Origin: Lysobacteraceae bacterium UBA6001
GTDB lineage: Bacteria; Pseudomonadota; Gammaproteobacteria; Xanthomonadales; Xanthomonadaceae
Reading direction: 5' to 3'
Assembly (NCBI GenBank): GCA_002429615.1
Contig: DJAN01000176.1
Coordinates: 1 to 26,826, forward strand
Length of the DNA: 26,826 nt
The notes under the pieces: generated by a model
The model's database searches: none
The model's input: only the letters and a program-made list of their open reading frames with translations
What the model was told of the DNA's origin: nothing
Shown here: one piece after another, positions 8,535-17,811 of the stretch
How the letters are laid out: every line of letters starts with the position of its first letter
How positions within the stretch are numbered: the first letter of the stretch is position 1
Program-made: the position numbers and the translations under genes

Positions 8535-8582
8535 ATGCGCCATCCCCGCCCGTCACGCCGTGTCGTGGCATCGTCGCCGTGA
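8535..8582 (+). CDS. 15-codon ORF: leader peptide or frameshifted N-terminus of the ROK gene
   Basis: ATG 8535 has GGAG 7-8 bases upstream, a better start signal than anything near the ROK frame. It encodes MRHPRPSRRVVASSP and stops at TGA 8580-8582, which overlaps a GTG (8579-8581) opening the ROK frame. Either this is a short coupled leader, or the real ROK protein starts here and a single-base deletion near 8577-8581 has split it. The peptide is basic and its RRVVAS looks like an ordinary protein N-terminus, which favours the frameshift, but the sequence alone does not decide. Confidence 0.4.
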   Translation: MRHPRPSRRVVASSP

Positions 8583-9613
8583 GCCGCGCCCCTGCCCGCC
8601 CACACGGCGCCGACCCCGCGACGGGGCTGCGCGTGGACAGCTACAACCTCGCGTTGATGCGTGCCGATGGCGAAGGCTTCGTCGGCGACCTCGCCAGCCA
8701 GACCGCCTTCCGCGAACTGCTCGATGACGCCCGCGGACACCAGCGCACCGGCAAGGACCCTTTCGGCAAGACCCCGACCTTCGAACTGGGCAAGCGCGAG
8801 ATCGACATGGTGCTCGTAGGCGGCGATGCGGACGCTGCGCACATGGTGCATATCGCGGTGGAAGCCCATGCGCAGCGGCTGGTGGAGGTGACGCGCTGCT
8901 TCCTGGCGCAACCCGAGTGGGAAGGCGTGGAGGCCATCGTCCTGGGCGGCGGCTTTCCGGAAAGCCATTTCGGCGCGTTGTCGATCCGCCGCGCCGACCG
9001 CCTGCTGCGCAACGCGCGGCTGAAGGTGCGTCTATACCTTCTGGACGAAGACCCCGACGAAGCCGCCCTGCTCGGCTGGAGCAGCCTGCTGCCGGAGGAT
9101 GCGCGCCGGCATGCCGCGTTCCTCGCGGTGGACATCGGCGGTACCAACCTGCGCTGCGGGCTGGTCGAGCACCGGCTGGACAAGGCCGCCGACGGCCACA
9201 AGGCGCGCGTGCTCGAACACATGCAATGGCGCCACGCCGACGACGCCCCCGCGCGCGGCGAGGCGATCGCGCGGCTGGCCGGCATGCTCAACGGCCTCAA
9301 CGCGCAGGCGCGCACGCTGGGCGTCGACCTGGCGCCCTTCATCGGCATCGCGGTGCCGGGAAAAATCGAACCGGACGGGAAGATTTCGCAGGGCGCGCAG
9401 AACCTGCCGGGCGACTGGGAGATGCCGTTCGACCTGCCCGCCGCACTCGCCACGCACCTGGACCGCATCGGCCGCCGCATGCCGCAGGTGCTGCTGCACA
9501 ACGATGCGGTCGTGCAGGGCTTGAGCCAACGCCATGCGATGCGCAAGCACCGGCGCTGGGGCATCTTCACCATCGGGACGGGGCTGGGCAACGCGAGCTA
9601 TTCGCGGATCTGA
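8579..9613 (+). CDS. ROK-type sugar kinase-like protein with lobes in permuted order
   Basis: A 344-residue protein (from GTG 8579) of the actin-fold ROK sugar kinase superfamily. The N-lobe signature DIGGTN lies at 185-190, followed by PGKI, QNLPGDWE (275-281), a catalytic-type HNDA (307-310) and GTGLG (333-337), after which the protein ends. In ordinary ROK kinases DIGGT is near residue 10 and the GGG-containing C-lobe comes last. Here the C-lobe-like part comes first: GDADAAHMV (82-90), AIVLGGG (119-125) and DEAALLGW (160-167). The zinc motif CxCGxxGC is absent. This is best read as a circularly permuted ROK protein; substrate unknown. The start is uncertain: the GTG has no clear ribosome-binding site, and a well-signalled ATG in another frame ends exactly here. 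Confidence 0.75.
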   Translation: MSRAPARPHGADPATGLRVDSYNLALMRADGEGFVGDLASQTAFRELLDDARGHQRTGKDPFGKTPTFELGKREIDMVLVGGDADAAHMVHIAVEAHAQRLVEVTRCFLAQPEWEGVEAIVLGGGFPESHFGALSIRRADRLLRNARLKVRLYLLDEDPDEAALLGWSSLLPEDARRHAAFLAVDIGGTNLRCGLVEHRLDKAADGHKARVLEHMQWRHADDAPARGEAIARLAGMLNGLNAQARTLGVDLAPFIGIAVPGKIEPDGKISQGAQNLPGDWEMPFDLPAALATHLDRIGRRMPQVLLHNDAVVQGLSQRHAMRKHRRWGIFTIGTGLGNASYSRI

Positions 9614-9685
9614 AACACGCCTTGCAACACATCTGGAACTGCCTGAAGCTGGCCACCTCCTCACCGGCACCACGAAGCATCAGGG

Positions 9686-11350
9686 ATGACGCGATTCCAC
9701 CTTGCAGCTGCCTGCTTGTGCCTTGGCCTTGTCGCCTGCACGCGGGCGCCACAGACCCCGGTAGCCCGCACCGCACCGCTGGCGATCTGCGAGCAAGTCG
9801 ATACTTCCGCCCTCAAGCCTTCGCCTGAAGTTGCGACTGCCCATCTGCTGACGCAGGCCCCGGTGGTTCATCTTCCTTTTGGAACCGAGCGAAACAGCAG
9901 TTGGCGTACCGAGGTGCGGGTGCAGGTGGATGCCCACGGAAACACTCAGTGTTACGTGAACAAGGCTCTCGGGAGCGACTCGCTCGACCTGGGCCCCAGC
10001 GAGCTACAGGCATTGGCGCAGATGCGCTTCAAGCCATTTGGAGAGGAAGGCAGACCGACGAGCGCGGTGGTATTGATCACCCTGCGTCGGGAAGAATCCC
10101 CGGAACGCGAGCGCCCGCTGCCGGAAGTGCCGCTCGACCAGGTCGCCATGACGCTGACGCGGAGCGGATGCTACGGCAGATGCCCTTCCTATCGCGTCAC
10201 GGTGCATGGAGACGGTCGCGTCGACTACGAAGGCGGTGACTTCGCCGACGTCACGCAAGCAGTTTCCTATCGCATTCCCGTCGACCGCGTTGCGCATCTG
10301 GTCGAGCAGGTGCGCAAGTCGGACCTGTGGTCCTTGCGCGACCAGTACCACGCGCCGATGACCGACAACTCGACCTATCAACTGCGCCTCCAATTCGGCG
10401 ATGAGGTCCACTCCATCGCCGACTATGTAGGCGAGATGGTCGGAATGCCGCAGTCGGTCAGCGACTTCGAAGACGAACTGGATCGGGTATCCGGCGCGCG
10501 CGGCATGGTGTCACTCGACATGGAAGGCCTGGGACGGTTGCGCGATGCGGGTTTCGATTTCACATCCCCCTCAGGCGCCGCGCTTCTGAGGCGGGCGATC
10601 GGCAATGCCGAGGTAAAAGATGAAGTTGTGCTCGCACTGCTGGAGGCGGGCGCCCCCGTCGAAGACGCGCCCGACATGAAGCCGTCGTTCCTGGCGCCAC
10701 CGCCGTTGCATCGCGGCGCGGCGCTGTATGGCCGCGCCAGTGCGTTGCCCCTGCTGTTCGCCAAGGGCGCATTCGATACCCAGGGCCATCGCGATCCGGC
10801 CAAGATCAACGAAGCCTTCGAAGCGGCCATCGCGTCCGGCAATCTCGCCACCGTGCAGGGGCTGTGGACATTGTCCGGCGAACGCGCGCGCCCCTCGCTG
10901 ACGGTGATGGAGGAATACGAGGACAACAAGCTGCCATCGCACCGCAAGCGCATCCCCATCGTGTTGAAGCTGGATGCGCCCCACCTTCACGCCAGCCATC
11001 CGTGGCAAGGCATTGAGATCGCCCAGTGGCTGGCGCAGAAGGGAAACGACCTCAAGGCACGTGGCGCGGATGGACGCACCCTGCTTTCGGTGGCCGCCGA
11101 GGCCAATGACCTTGCGTTCGTCCGCTTCTTGCTGGCGCAGGGATTGGATCCCGCTACCGCCGGCCAATACGGAACGCCCTTGGGCGCGACGGATGACGAG
11201 AACGTCGCACTGGCCCTGCTGGAGGCAGGCGCCCCCCTCAGCGACTGGAAGAACCGCATGGCGTTCCAGGACTACGCACGCGAACGCCCCTGGCCGCGCG
11301 TGCTCGACTGGCTGCAGACGCATCAGGACAAGCCAACACCCGGCGGCTGA
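9686..11350 (+). CDS. Lipoprotein with DUF6438-like and ankyrin-like regions
   Basis: A 554-residue protein with a lipoprotein signal: short basic start, hydrophobic core and lipobox LVAC (15-18), so Cys18 is the likely lipidated residue. Residues about 70-135 resemble a TonB C-terminal-type fold (VRVQVDAHGN ... LQALAQMRFKPF). Residues about 152-268 match the DUF6438 pattern, with MTLTRSGCYGRCPSYRVTVH (Cys162, Cys166) and DGRVDYEG. From about 285 to 535 there are repeated LLEAGAP, LLFAKGAF, WLAQKGND and LLAQGLDP units, typical of degenerate ankyrin repeats. It probably sits in the cell envelope and binds proteins. The ATG has only a weak ribosome-binding site (CAGGG). Function unknown. Confidence 0.8.
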   Translation: MTRFHLAAACLCLGLVACTRAPQTPVARTAPLAICEQVDTSALKPSPEVATAHLLTQAPVVHLPFGTERNSSWRTEVRVQVDAHGNTQCYVNKALGSDSLDLGPSELQALAQMRFKPFGEEGRPTSAVVLITLRREESPERERPLPEVPLDQVAMTLTRSGCYGRCPSYRVTVHGDGRVDYEGGDFADVTQAVSYRIPVDRVAHLVEQVRKSDLWSLRDQYHAPMTDNSTYQLRLQFGDEVHSIADYVGEMVGMPQSVSDFEDELDRVSGARGMVSLDMEGLGRLRDAGFDFTSPSGAALLRRAIGNAEVKDEVVLALLEAGAPVEDAPDMKPSFLAPPPLHRGAALYGRASALPLLFAKGAFDTQGHRDPAKINEAFEAAIASGNLATVQGLWTLSGERARPSLTVMEEYEDNKLPSHRKRIPIVLKLDAPHLHASHPWQGIEIAQWLAQKGNDLKARGADGRTLLSVAAEANDLAFVRFLLAQGLDPATAGQYGTPLGATDDENVALALLEAGAPLSDWKNRMAFQDYARERPWPRVLDWLQTHQDKPTPGG

Positions 11351-11525
11351 AAAACGGCCCGTGCCCGCGCCGCAACGCGCAAACGTCCTATGACCGGCCA
11401 CGCGGCGGCGGCGTGCGTCGCCTTACACATTCCTTCCCCGCGCATGACGCGGCATGAACGATTGCCCGGCACAGAATCCGCTGCCGCGCTATGGCGGCGA
11501 ATCAAACGATCCGGAGTGATCTGTC

Positions 11526-11861
11526 ATGTTGGACTGGAATGAATACCGCAAGGAACTGGGTGGGCGCATCGGCGAGATCGGCAAGCTCAGCCCCGACACG
11601 CTGCGTGGCTACCAGACGCTGTCCGGTGCCGGGGCCAAGACCGGGCATCTCGATGCCAAGACCCGCGAACTCATCGCCCTGGCCGTGGCCGTGACCACGC
11701 GCTGCGATGGCTGCATCGCCGTGCATACGGCGGCGGCGAAGAAGGAAGGCGCCACGGTCGATGAAGTCGCCGAGGCGCTCGGCGTCGCGGTGGCGCTCAA
11801 CGCCGGTGCGGCGCTGGTGTACTCGGCGCGCGTGATGGACGCCTTGGCCGATACCCCTTGA
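11526..11861 (+). CDS. Carboxymuconolactone decarboxylase/AhpD-like family protein
   Basis: A 111-residue protein of the CMD/AhpD fold. The redox CxxC (Cys60, Cys63) with a following His67 lies in TTRCDGCIAVH, the signature of AhpD-like members, preceded by LDAKTRELIALAVAV. Members of this group act as alkylhydroperoxidase-like antioxidants or decarboxylases; the CxxC-H set favours a thiol redox role. Length is normal and ATG 11526 has GGAG 9 bases upstream. It stands alone between a plus-strand lipoprotein gene and a convergent membrane-protein gene, with a hairpin just after the stop. Confidence 0.92.
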   Translation: MLDWNEYRKELGGRIGEIGKLSPDTLRGYQTLSGAGAKTGHLDAKTRELIALAVAVTTRCDGCIAVHTAAAKKEGATVDEVAEALGVAVALNAGAALVYSARVMDALADTP

Positions 11862-11868
11862 GATGCAG

Positions 11869-11896
11869 GTCCGTCGGCATGGCGGTGCCGACGGAC
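11869..11896. terminator. Hairpin between convergent genes, possible bidirectional terminator
   Basis: A perfect 11-bp stem (GTCCGTCGGCA, 11869-11879; TGCCGACGGAC, 11886-11896) with a 6-base loop. It fills the 42-base gap between the CMD gene and the convergent DUF819 gene. No T tract follows on either strand, so termination is plausible from position but not proven by sequence. Confidence 0.55.
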
Positions 11897-11903
11897 GATG
11901 TGC

Positions 11904-13154
11904 TCACCCTGCGCCGGCCATCGCCCGCAGCGTGATGCCCACGACATACGCCAGATAGGTACCGGTGGCATAACCCAGCGTGCCCAGCAGCACGCCCACC
12001 GGCGCCAGCGCCGGGTGGAATGCCGCGGCCACCACCGGCGCGGAGGCCGGCCCGCCGATATGCGACTGCGAGCCGATGGCGAAATAGAAGAACGGCACGT
12101 TGAGCAGCCGGCCCAGGCCCCACAGCAGCGCGATGTGCACGCCGATCCAGATGATGCCGAGCAGGAACAGCCACGGCCGGTCGAGCAGCGCCAGCAGGTC
12201 CATCTGCATGCCGATGCAGGCGATGAGGAAGTACAGCAGCAGCGAGCCGATGCGCGAGGCACCGGCGCCTTCCAGCGTGCGGGCACGGGTGAAGCTCAGG
12301 CCCAGGCCGCAGCTGGTCGCCAGCACCACCACCCACACGAACGGGGCGTCCAGGCTGAAACGCGACGCCCACGACACGTTCGCGCCGAACCACGCCGACA
12401 GCGGCGTGGCGATGGCATGCGCCAGGCCCACCGCGCCGAACGCGATGCCAAGGATGACCATCAAATCGGTCAGCGTGGGAATGCGCTCGTGCTGGGCCTG
12501 GAAGGCGGCAATGCGCTCCTTCAGTTCGTCCAGCGCGCGGGTATCCGCACCGCTGCGCGCGTCGATCTTCTGCGCGCGGCCGGCCAGGAAAATCAGCGCG
12601 GCCATCCATACGTAACCCACGCCCACGTCCACCACCGCGAACTGCCCGAACGTGGTCGCATCGACGTTGAACACCTCGCGCATGGCGAGCATGTTGGCGC
12701 CGCCGCCGATCCAGCTGCCGGCCAGCGCGGCCATGCCGGCCCAGGTATCGCCGGCGACGGTGGAAGGGTGGATCCAGCGCATCACCGCGAAGGCGACGAA
12801 CGCGCCGAGCATGATGCTGGCCGAGGTGCCGATGTACATCAGCACCAGCTTCGGCCCCAGGCGCACGATCGCCTTGATGTCCACCGCCAGCGTCAGCAGC
12901 ACCAGCGCGGCGGGCAGCAGGATGTCGCGCGCGACCGGGTTGTAGAGCTTGGTGTGCTCACCGTCGATCAGACCGACGGTGTTGTAGATACCGGGAATCA
13001 GATAGCACAGCAGCAGGGCTGGCACGAAAGTGTAGAAGCGCTTCCACAGCCCCTTCTCCCGCGAGGCGGTCCAGAACACCGCGCCGAGCGTGGCGGCGAT
13101 CAGGCCGAAGACGACGATGTCGTTCTGGATCAGGGCGGTGCTGGCTTCGTTCAT
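11904..13154 (-). CDS. DUF819 family integral membrane protein
   Basis: A 416-residue polytopic membrane protein of the DUF819 (YjcL-like) family. It starts with a short polar segment and NDIVVFGLIAATLGAVFW, followed by about ten hydrophobic segments. The glycine-rich ALAGSWIGGGANMLAMREVF and the C-terminal SQSHIGGPASAPVVAAAF are family-type conserved blocks resembling the core repeats of Na+-coupled carboxylate-like carriers. The transport function is not established for the family. ATG 13152-13154 is chosen over a start 14 residues earlier because the shorter form begins where family members do; the ribosome-binding site is weak. It lies 63 bases downstream of the S9 peptidase gene, separated by a hairpin. 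Confidence 0.88.
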   Translation of the reverse strand: MNEASTALIQNDIVVFGLIAATLGAVFWTASREKGLWKRFYTFVPALLLCYLIPGIYNTVGLIDGEHTKLYNPVARDILLPAALVLLTLAVDIKAIVRLGPKLVLMYIGTSASIMLGAFVAFAVMRWIHPSTVAGDTWAGMAALAGSWIGGGANMLAMREVFNVDATTFGQFAVVDVGVGYVWMAALIFLAGRAQKIDARSGADTRALDELKERIAAFQAQHERIPTLTDLMVILGIAFGAVGLAHAIATPLSAWFGANVSWASRFSLDAPFVWVVVLATSCGLGLSFTRARTLEGAGASRIGSLLLYFLIACIGMQMDLLALLDRPWLFLLGIIWIGVHIALLWGLGRLLNVPFFYFAIGSQSHIGGPASAPVVAAAFHPALAPVGVLLGTLGYATGTYLAYVVGITLRAMAGAG

Positions 13155-13182
13155 GCGGTATCCGGACGCGGTGCGGAAACGA

Positions 13183-13209
13183 CGCGGGGCCGGCAATGCC
13201 GGCCCCGCG
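13183..13209 (-). terminator. Hairpin after the 687-residue S9 peptidase gene
   Basis: A perfect 12-bp GC-rich stem (CGCGGGGCCGGC, 13183-13194; GCCGGCCCCGCG, 13198-13209) with a 3-base loop. On the minus strand it starts 8 bases after the S9 stop and is followed by TCGTTTCC, a poor U tract. It may terminate or attenuate transcription into the DUF819 gene. Confidence 0.5.
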
Positions 13210-13217
13210 CGCAGGTC

Positions 13218-15281
<2,064 letters not shown>

Positions 15282-15384
15282 GGACTCTCCTGGAGAGGAC
15301 GGCAAACCCCCGATGGTAGGGGGGTGCGACGGCCGCATGCAAAGGACTGAAGTCATGGCTGCGGCCGCCGCTGCACGACGCCCC

Positions 15385-15446
15385 TGTAGGAGCGGCTTCA
15401 GCCGCGACGGGAATATCCGGCGGTCGCGGCTGAAGCCGCTCCTACA
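15385..15446. repeat. Dimeric REP/SMAG-like palindrome
   Basis: Two inverted copies of a 24-base unit (TGTAGGAGCGGCTTCAGCCGCGAC at 15385-15408 is the left arm, its exact reverse complement at 15423-15446 the right) separated by 14 bases. Each unit contains a small stem GCGGC-TTCA-GCCGC and has GTAG at its outer end, the hallmark of SMAG-type REPs of Stenotrophomonas. It lies between the start of the S9 peptidase gene and the end of the OPT gene. A second dimer is at 17641-17702. Confidence 0.88.
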
Positions 15447-15510
15447 ACGGCGGGTTCGCGCAACATCGGCTTCGCAGGGCGACGGCAAGCAGCCCCCTCC
15501 TTCACCCCCC

Positions 15511-15544
15511 CAAAAACGAAGGCCGCCCGGAGGCGGCCTTCGTT
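15511..15544 (-). terminator. Intrinsic terminator of the OPT transporter gene
   Basis: A perfect 13-bp stem (15515-15527 pairs with 15532-15544) with a CGGA loop. Read on the minus strand it begins 22 bases after the OPT stop and runs into a T tract (complement of AAAAA at 15512-15516). A standard rho-independent terminator. Confidence 0.88.
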
Positions 15545-15566
15545 GCAATGCAGCACGCTGGAGGCG

Positions 15567-17537
15567 TTACGCCTTCTCGCCGCGCTTGCCGGTGCGGTAC
15601 ATCAGCCAGCCCACCAGGGCCAGCACGATCAGGCCGATCCACTGGTTCAGGTGGAAGGCTTCCGGCAGGGCCAGGATGTCGGCCCGCGCCGAGACCACGA
15701 TCGGAATCGCAATGGCGATGCCCAGCAGCGCCTCGCCGGTGATCAGGCCGGCCGAGAACAGCACGCCCGGGCGATGCACGCGGTCACGGCCTTCTTCATC
15801 GTCCGGCTTGACCTTGTGGAAGCGCTCCACCAGGTGCGCCAGCAGGCCACCGAGGAAGATCGGCACCATCAGCTCCAGCGGCAGGTAGATACCGATGGCC
15901 GCGGCCAGCACCGGCACGCGGAAGCGCGAGCCGCGCGACTTCAGCCACTCGTCCACCGCGATCACCACCGCACCGACCACCGCGCCCAGCGCGATGAACG
16001 ACCACGGCAGCTGACCACCGAACAGGCCGCGCGCCACCGAGGCCATCAGGTTGGCCTGCGGGGCCGCCAGCGAGTTCGGATGCGCCGGGGTCGGCGCACC
16101 GATGCCGTAGGCGTTGGCCAGCAGGTTCAGCACCGGCGCCATGATCAGCGCGCAGGAGAATGCGCCGATGCCCAGCATCAGCTGCTGCTTCCACGGCGTG
16201 GCGCCGACCAGGTAACCGGCCTTGAGGTCCTGCAGGTTGTCGCCACCCACCGCCGCGGCGCAGCACACCACCGCGCCGATCATGATCGCGGCCACCGCGC
16301 CCAGCGGCGCGCCGGCGGCGCCCACCGGGTTCAGGCCGCTCTTGCCCAGCAGCAGCACCAGCACCGCCGAGGCGAACAGGATGGTGGAGATGGTGATGCC
16401 CGAGACCGGGTTGTTCGACGAGCCGATCAGGCCGGCCAGGTAGCCGGACACCGACACGAACAGGAAGCCGGCGGCGATCATGATGATCGTCATCGGAATC
16501 GAGACGTGCCACTGCTGCACGATGGCCTGGTACAGGCCCAGCAGCGGCAGGGTGAAGGCCACCAGCGCGACCAGCATCCACTTCATCGGCAGGTCGCGCT
16601 CGGTCTCGGCGACGACGGTATTGCCGGCGCTCTTGCGCGCGGCGGCAAAGCCGCTCTTGATGCCCGACAGCAGCGACTTGCGCAGCGAGAACAGCGTCCA
16701 GATGCCGCCGATCAGCATCGCGCCCACGCCCAGGTAGCGGATCTTCGCGCTCCAGATGGCGTAGGCGGCGTCGGCCGAGGAGGCATCGGCAATCGCCGAG
16801 GCCAGCGCCGGGTCGCTGTTGGCGAAGAACGCCTGGTACAGCGGGATGGCGATGTGCCAGGACAGGATCGAGCCGGACACCACCACGATGCCGACGTTCA
16901 GGCCGACGATGTAGCCCACGCCCAGCAGCGCCGGCGACAGGTTGGTGCCGATGAAGGCGGTGACCTTGGAGCTGCCGACATAGGCCGACTGCACCCAGGT
17001 ATCCGGGATCAGGCGCAGGCCGCTGGCGGCCGACAGCTTGACCAGCGCGCCGATGGCACCGGACACGGCCAGGATCTTCAGACCCGGGCCGGGGTTCTCA
17101 CCGGCCTTGAGCACTTCGGCCGCGGCCTTGCCCTCGGGGAACGGAAGCGGGTCCTCGACGATCATCGAGCGCCGCAGCGGCACCGAGAACAGCACGCCGA
17201 GCAGGCCACCCAGGCCGGCGATGCCCAGCACCCACCAGTACTTGAAGTCCGGCCAGTAGCCCATGATCACCAGCGCGGGGATGGTGAAGATGACGCCGGC
17301 GGCGATCGACGAGCCGGCCGAGGCGCCGGTCTGGACGATGTTGTTCTCCAGGATGGTGCCGCCGCCGAGCAGGCGCAGCACGCCCATCGAGACGACCGCG
17401 GCCGGGATGGCGGTGGCGATGGTCAGGCCGGCGAACAGGCCGAGGTAGGCGTTGGCGGCCGAAAGCACCATGGCCAGGACAATGGCCAGCACCACGGCAC
17501 GGAAGGTGAGCTGACGCGGCTGCGCGGCTTGGCTCAT
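15567..17537 (-). CDS. OPT family oligopeptide transporter
   Basis: A 656-residue inner-membrane transporter of the oligopeptide transporter (OPT) family, which moves small peptides or metal-peptide chelates with protons. Family blocks are visible: SAANAYLGLFAGLTIATAIP near the N-terminus, ENNIVQTGASAGSSIAAGVI at about 64-83, and GGDNLQDLKAGYLVGATPWK in the second half. There are about 14-16 hydrophobic segments. ATG 17535-17537 has AGGGGG 4-5 bases upstream; nine extra codons would be possible from an earlier ATG without a good site. Its neighbours are a POT peptide transporter (divergent) and several exported peptidases, so peptide import is the likely role. Confidence 0.93.
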   Translation of the reverse strand: MSQAAQPRQLTFRAVVLAIVLAMVLSAANAYLGLFAGLTIATAIPAAVVSMGVLRLLGGGTILENNIVQTGASAGSSIAAGVIFTIPALVIMGYWPDFKYWWVLGIAGLGGLLGVLFSVPLRRSMIVEDPLPFPEGKAAAEVLKAGENPGPGLKILAVSGAIGALVKLSAASGLRLIPDTWVQSAYVGSSKVTAFIGTNLSPALLGVGYIVGLNVGIVVVSGSILSWHIAIPLYQAFFANSDPALASAIADASSADAAYAIWSAKIRYLGVGAMLIGGIWTLFSLRKSLLSGIKSGFAAARKSAGNTVVAETERDLPMKWMLVALVAFTLPLLGLYQAIVQQWHVSIPMTIIMIAAGFLFVSVSGYLAGLIGSSNNPVSGITISTILFASAVLVLLLGKSGLNPVGAAGAPLGAVAAIMIGAVVCCAAAVGGDNLQDLKAGYLVGATPWKQQLMLGIGAFSCALIMAPVLNLLANAYGIGAPTPAHPNSLAAPQANLMASVARGLFGGQLPWSFIALGAVVGAVVIAVDEWLKSRGSRFRVPVLAAAIGIYLPLELMVPIFLGGLLAHLVERFHKVKPDDEEGRDRVHRPGVLFSAGLITGEALLGIAIAIPIVVSARADILALPEAFHLNQWIGLIVLALVGWLMYRTGKRGEKA

Positions 17538-17640
17538 GGAAACCCCCTGGGTAAGGAATGACAAAAAATCCGGCCCACGCTAGCCGCTGGCCGATTTCCT
17601 GTCCAGTTGCAGGCGAAACCTTGGCGAGGGGCGCCCCCCA

Positions 17641-17702
17641 TGTAGGAGCGGCTTCAGCCGCGACAGCGGCATCCGGCCGTCGCGGCTGAAGCCGCTCCTA
17701 CA
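17641..17702. repeat. Dimeric REP/SMAG-like palindrome
   Basis: The same 24-base inverted unit as at 15385-15446, with both arms identical to that copy (17641-17664 and 17679-17702) and a 14-base spacer of different sequence. It sits in the 274-base region between the divergent OPT and POT genes. A transcript reading through could fold into a long hairpin. Confidence 0.88.
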
Positions 17703-17777
17703 CGCGGCGACTGCCCGCCCGACAGGGCGCGCCGGCCGGGCGGCCACACCCGGCAAACCCGCCACGCACCGGCCTTC

Positions 17778-17783
17778 TATACT
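17778..17783 (+). promoter_or_regulatory. Possible -10 element of the POT transporter gene
   Basis: TATACT stands out in very GC-rich sequence 29 bases before the ATG at 17812. No recognisable -35 lies at the right distance, so this is a weak prediction. Confidence 0.3.
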
Positions 17784-17811
17784 CCCGGCCTTTCGTCCGC
17801 CGCCCGACTGC

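Noticed and set aside
15282..15548. N-terminal extension of the 687-residue S9 peptidase to 15548
   Set aside because: The extension translates the REP dimer and the OPT terminator; the signal peptide and ribosome-binding site place the start at 15281.
15543..17561. A 672-codon plus-strand frame antisense to the OPT transporter
   Set aside because: Same GC-driven artefact: low-complexity His/Arg/Gln-rich translation mirroring the membrane protein gene.
15385..17702. Repeated palindromes as a CRISPR array
   Set aside because: Only two dimers more than 2 kb apart, with no regular spacers and no cas genes; they fit REP elements.
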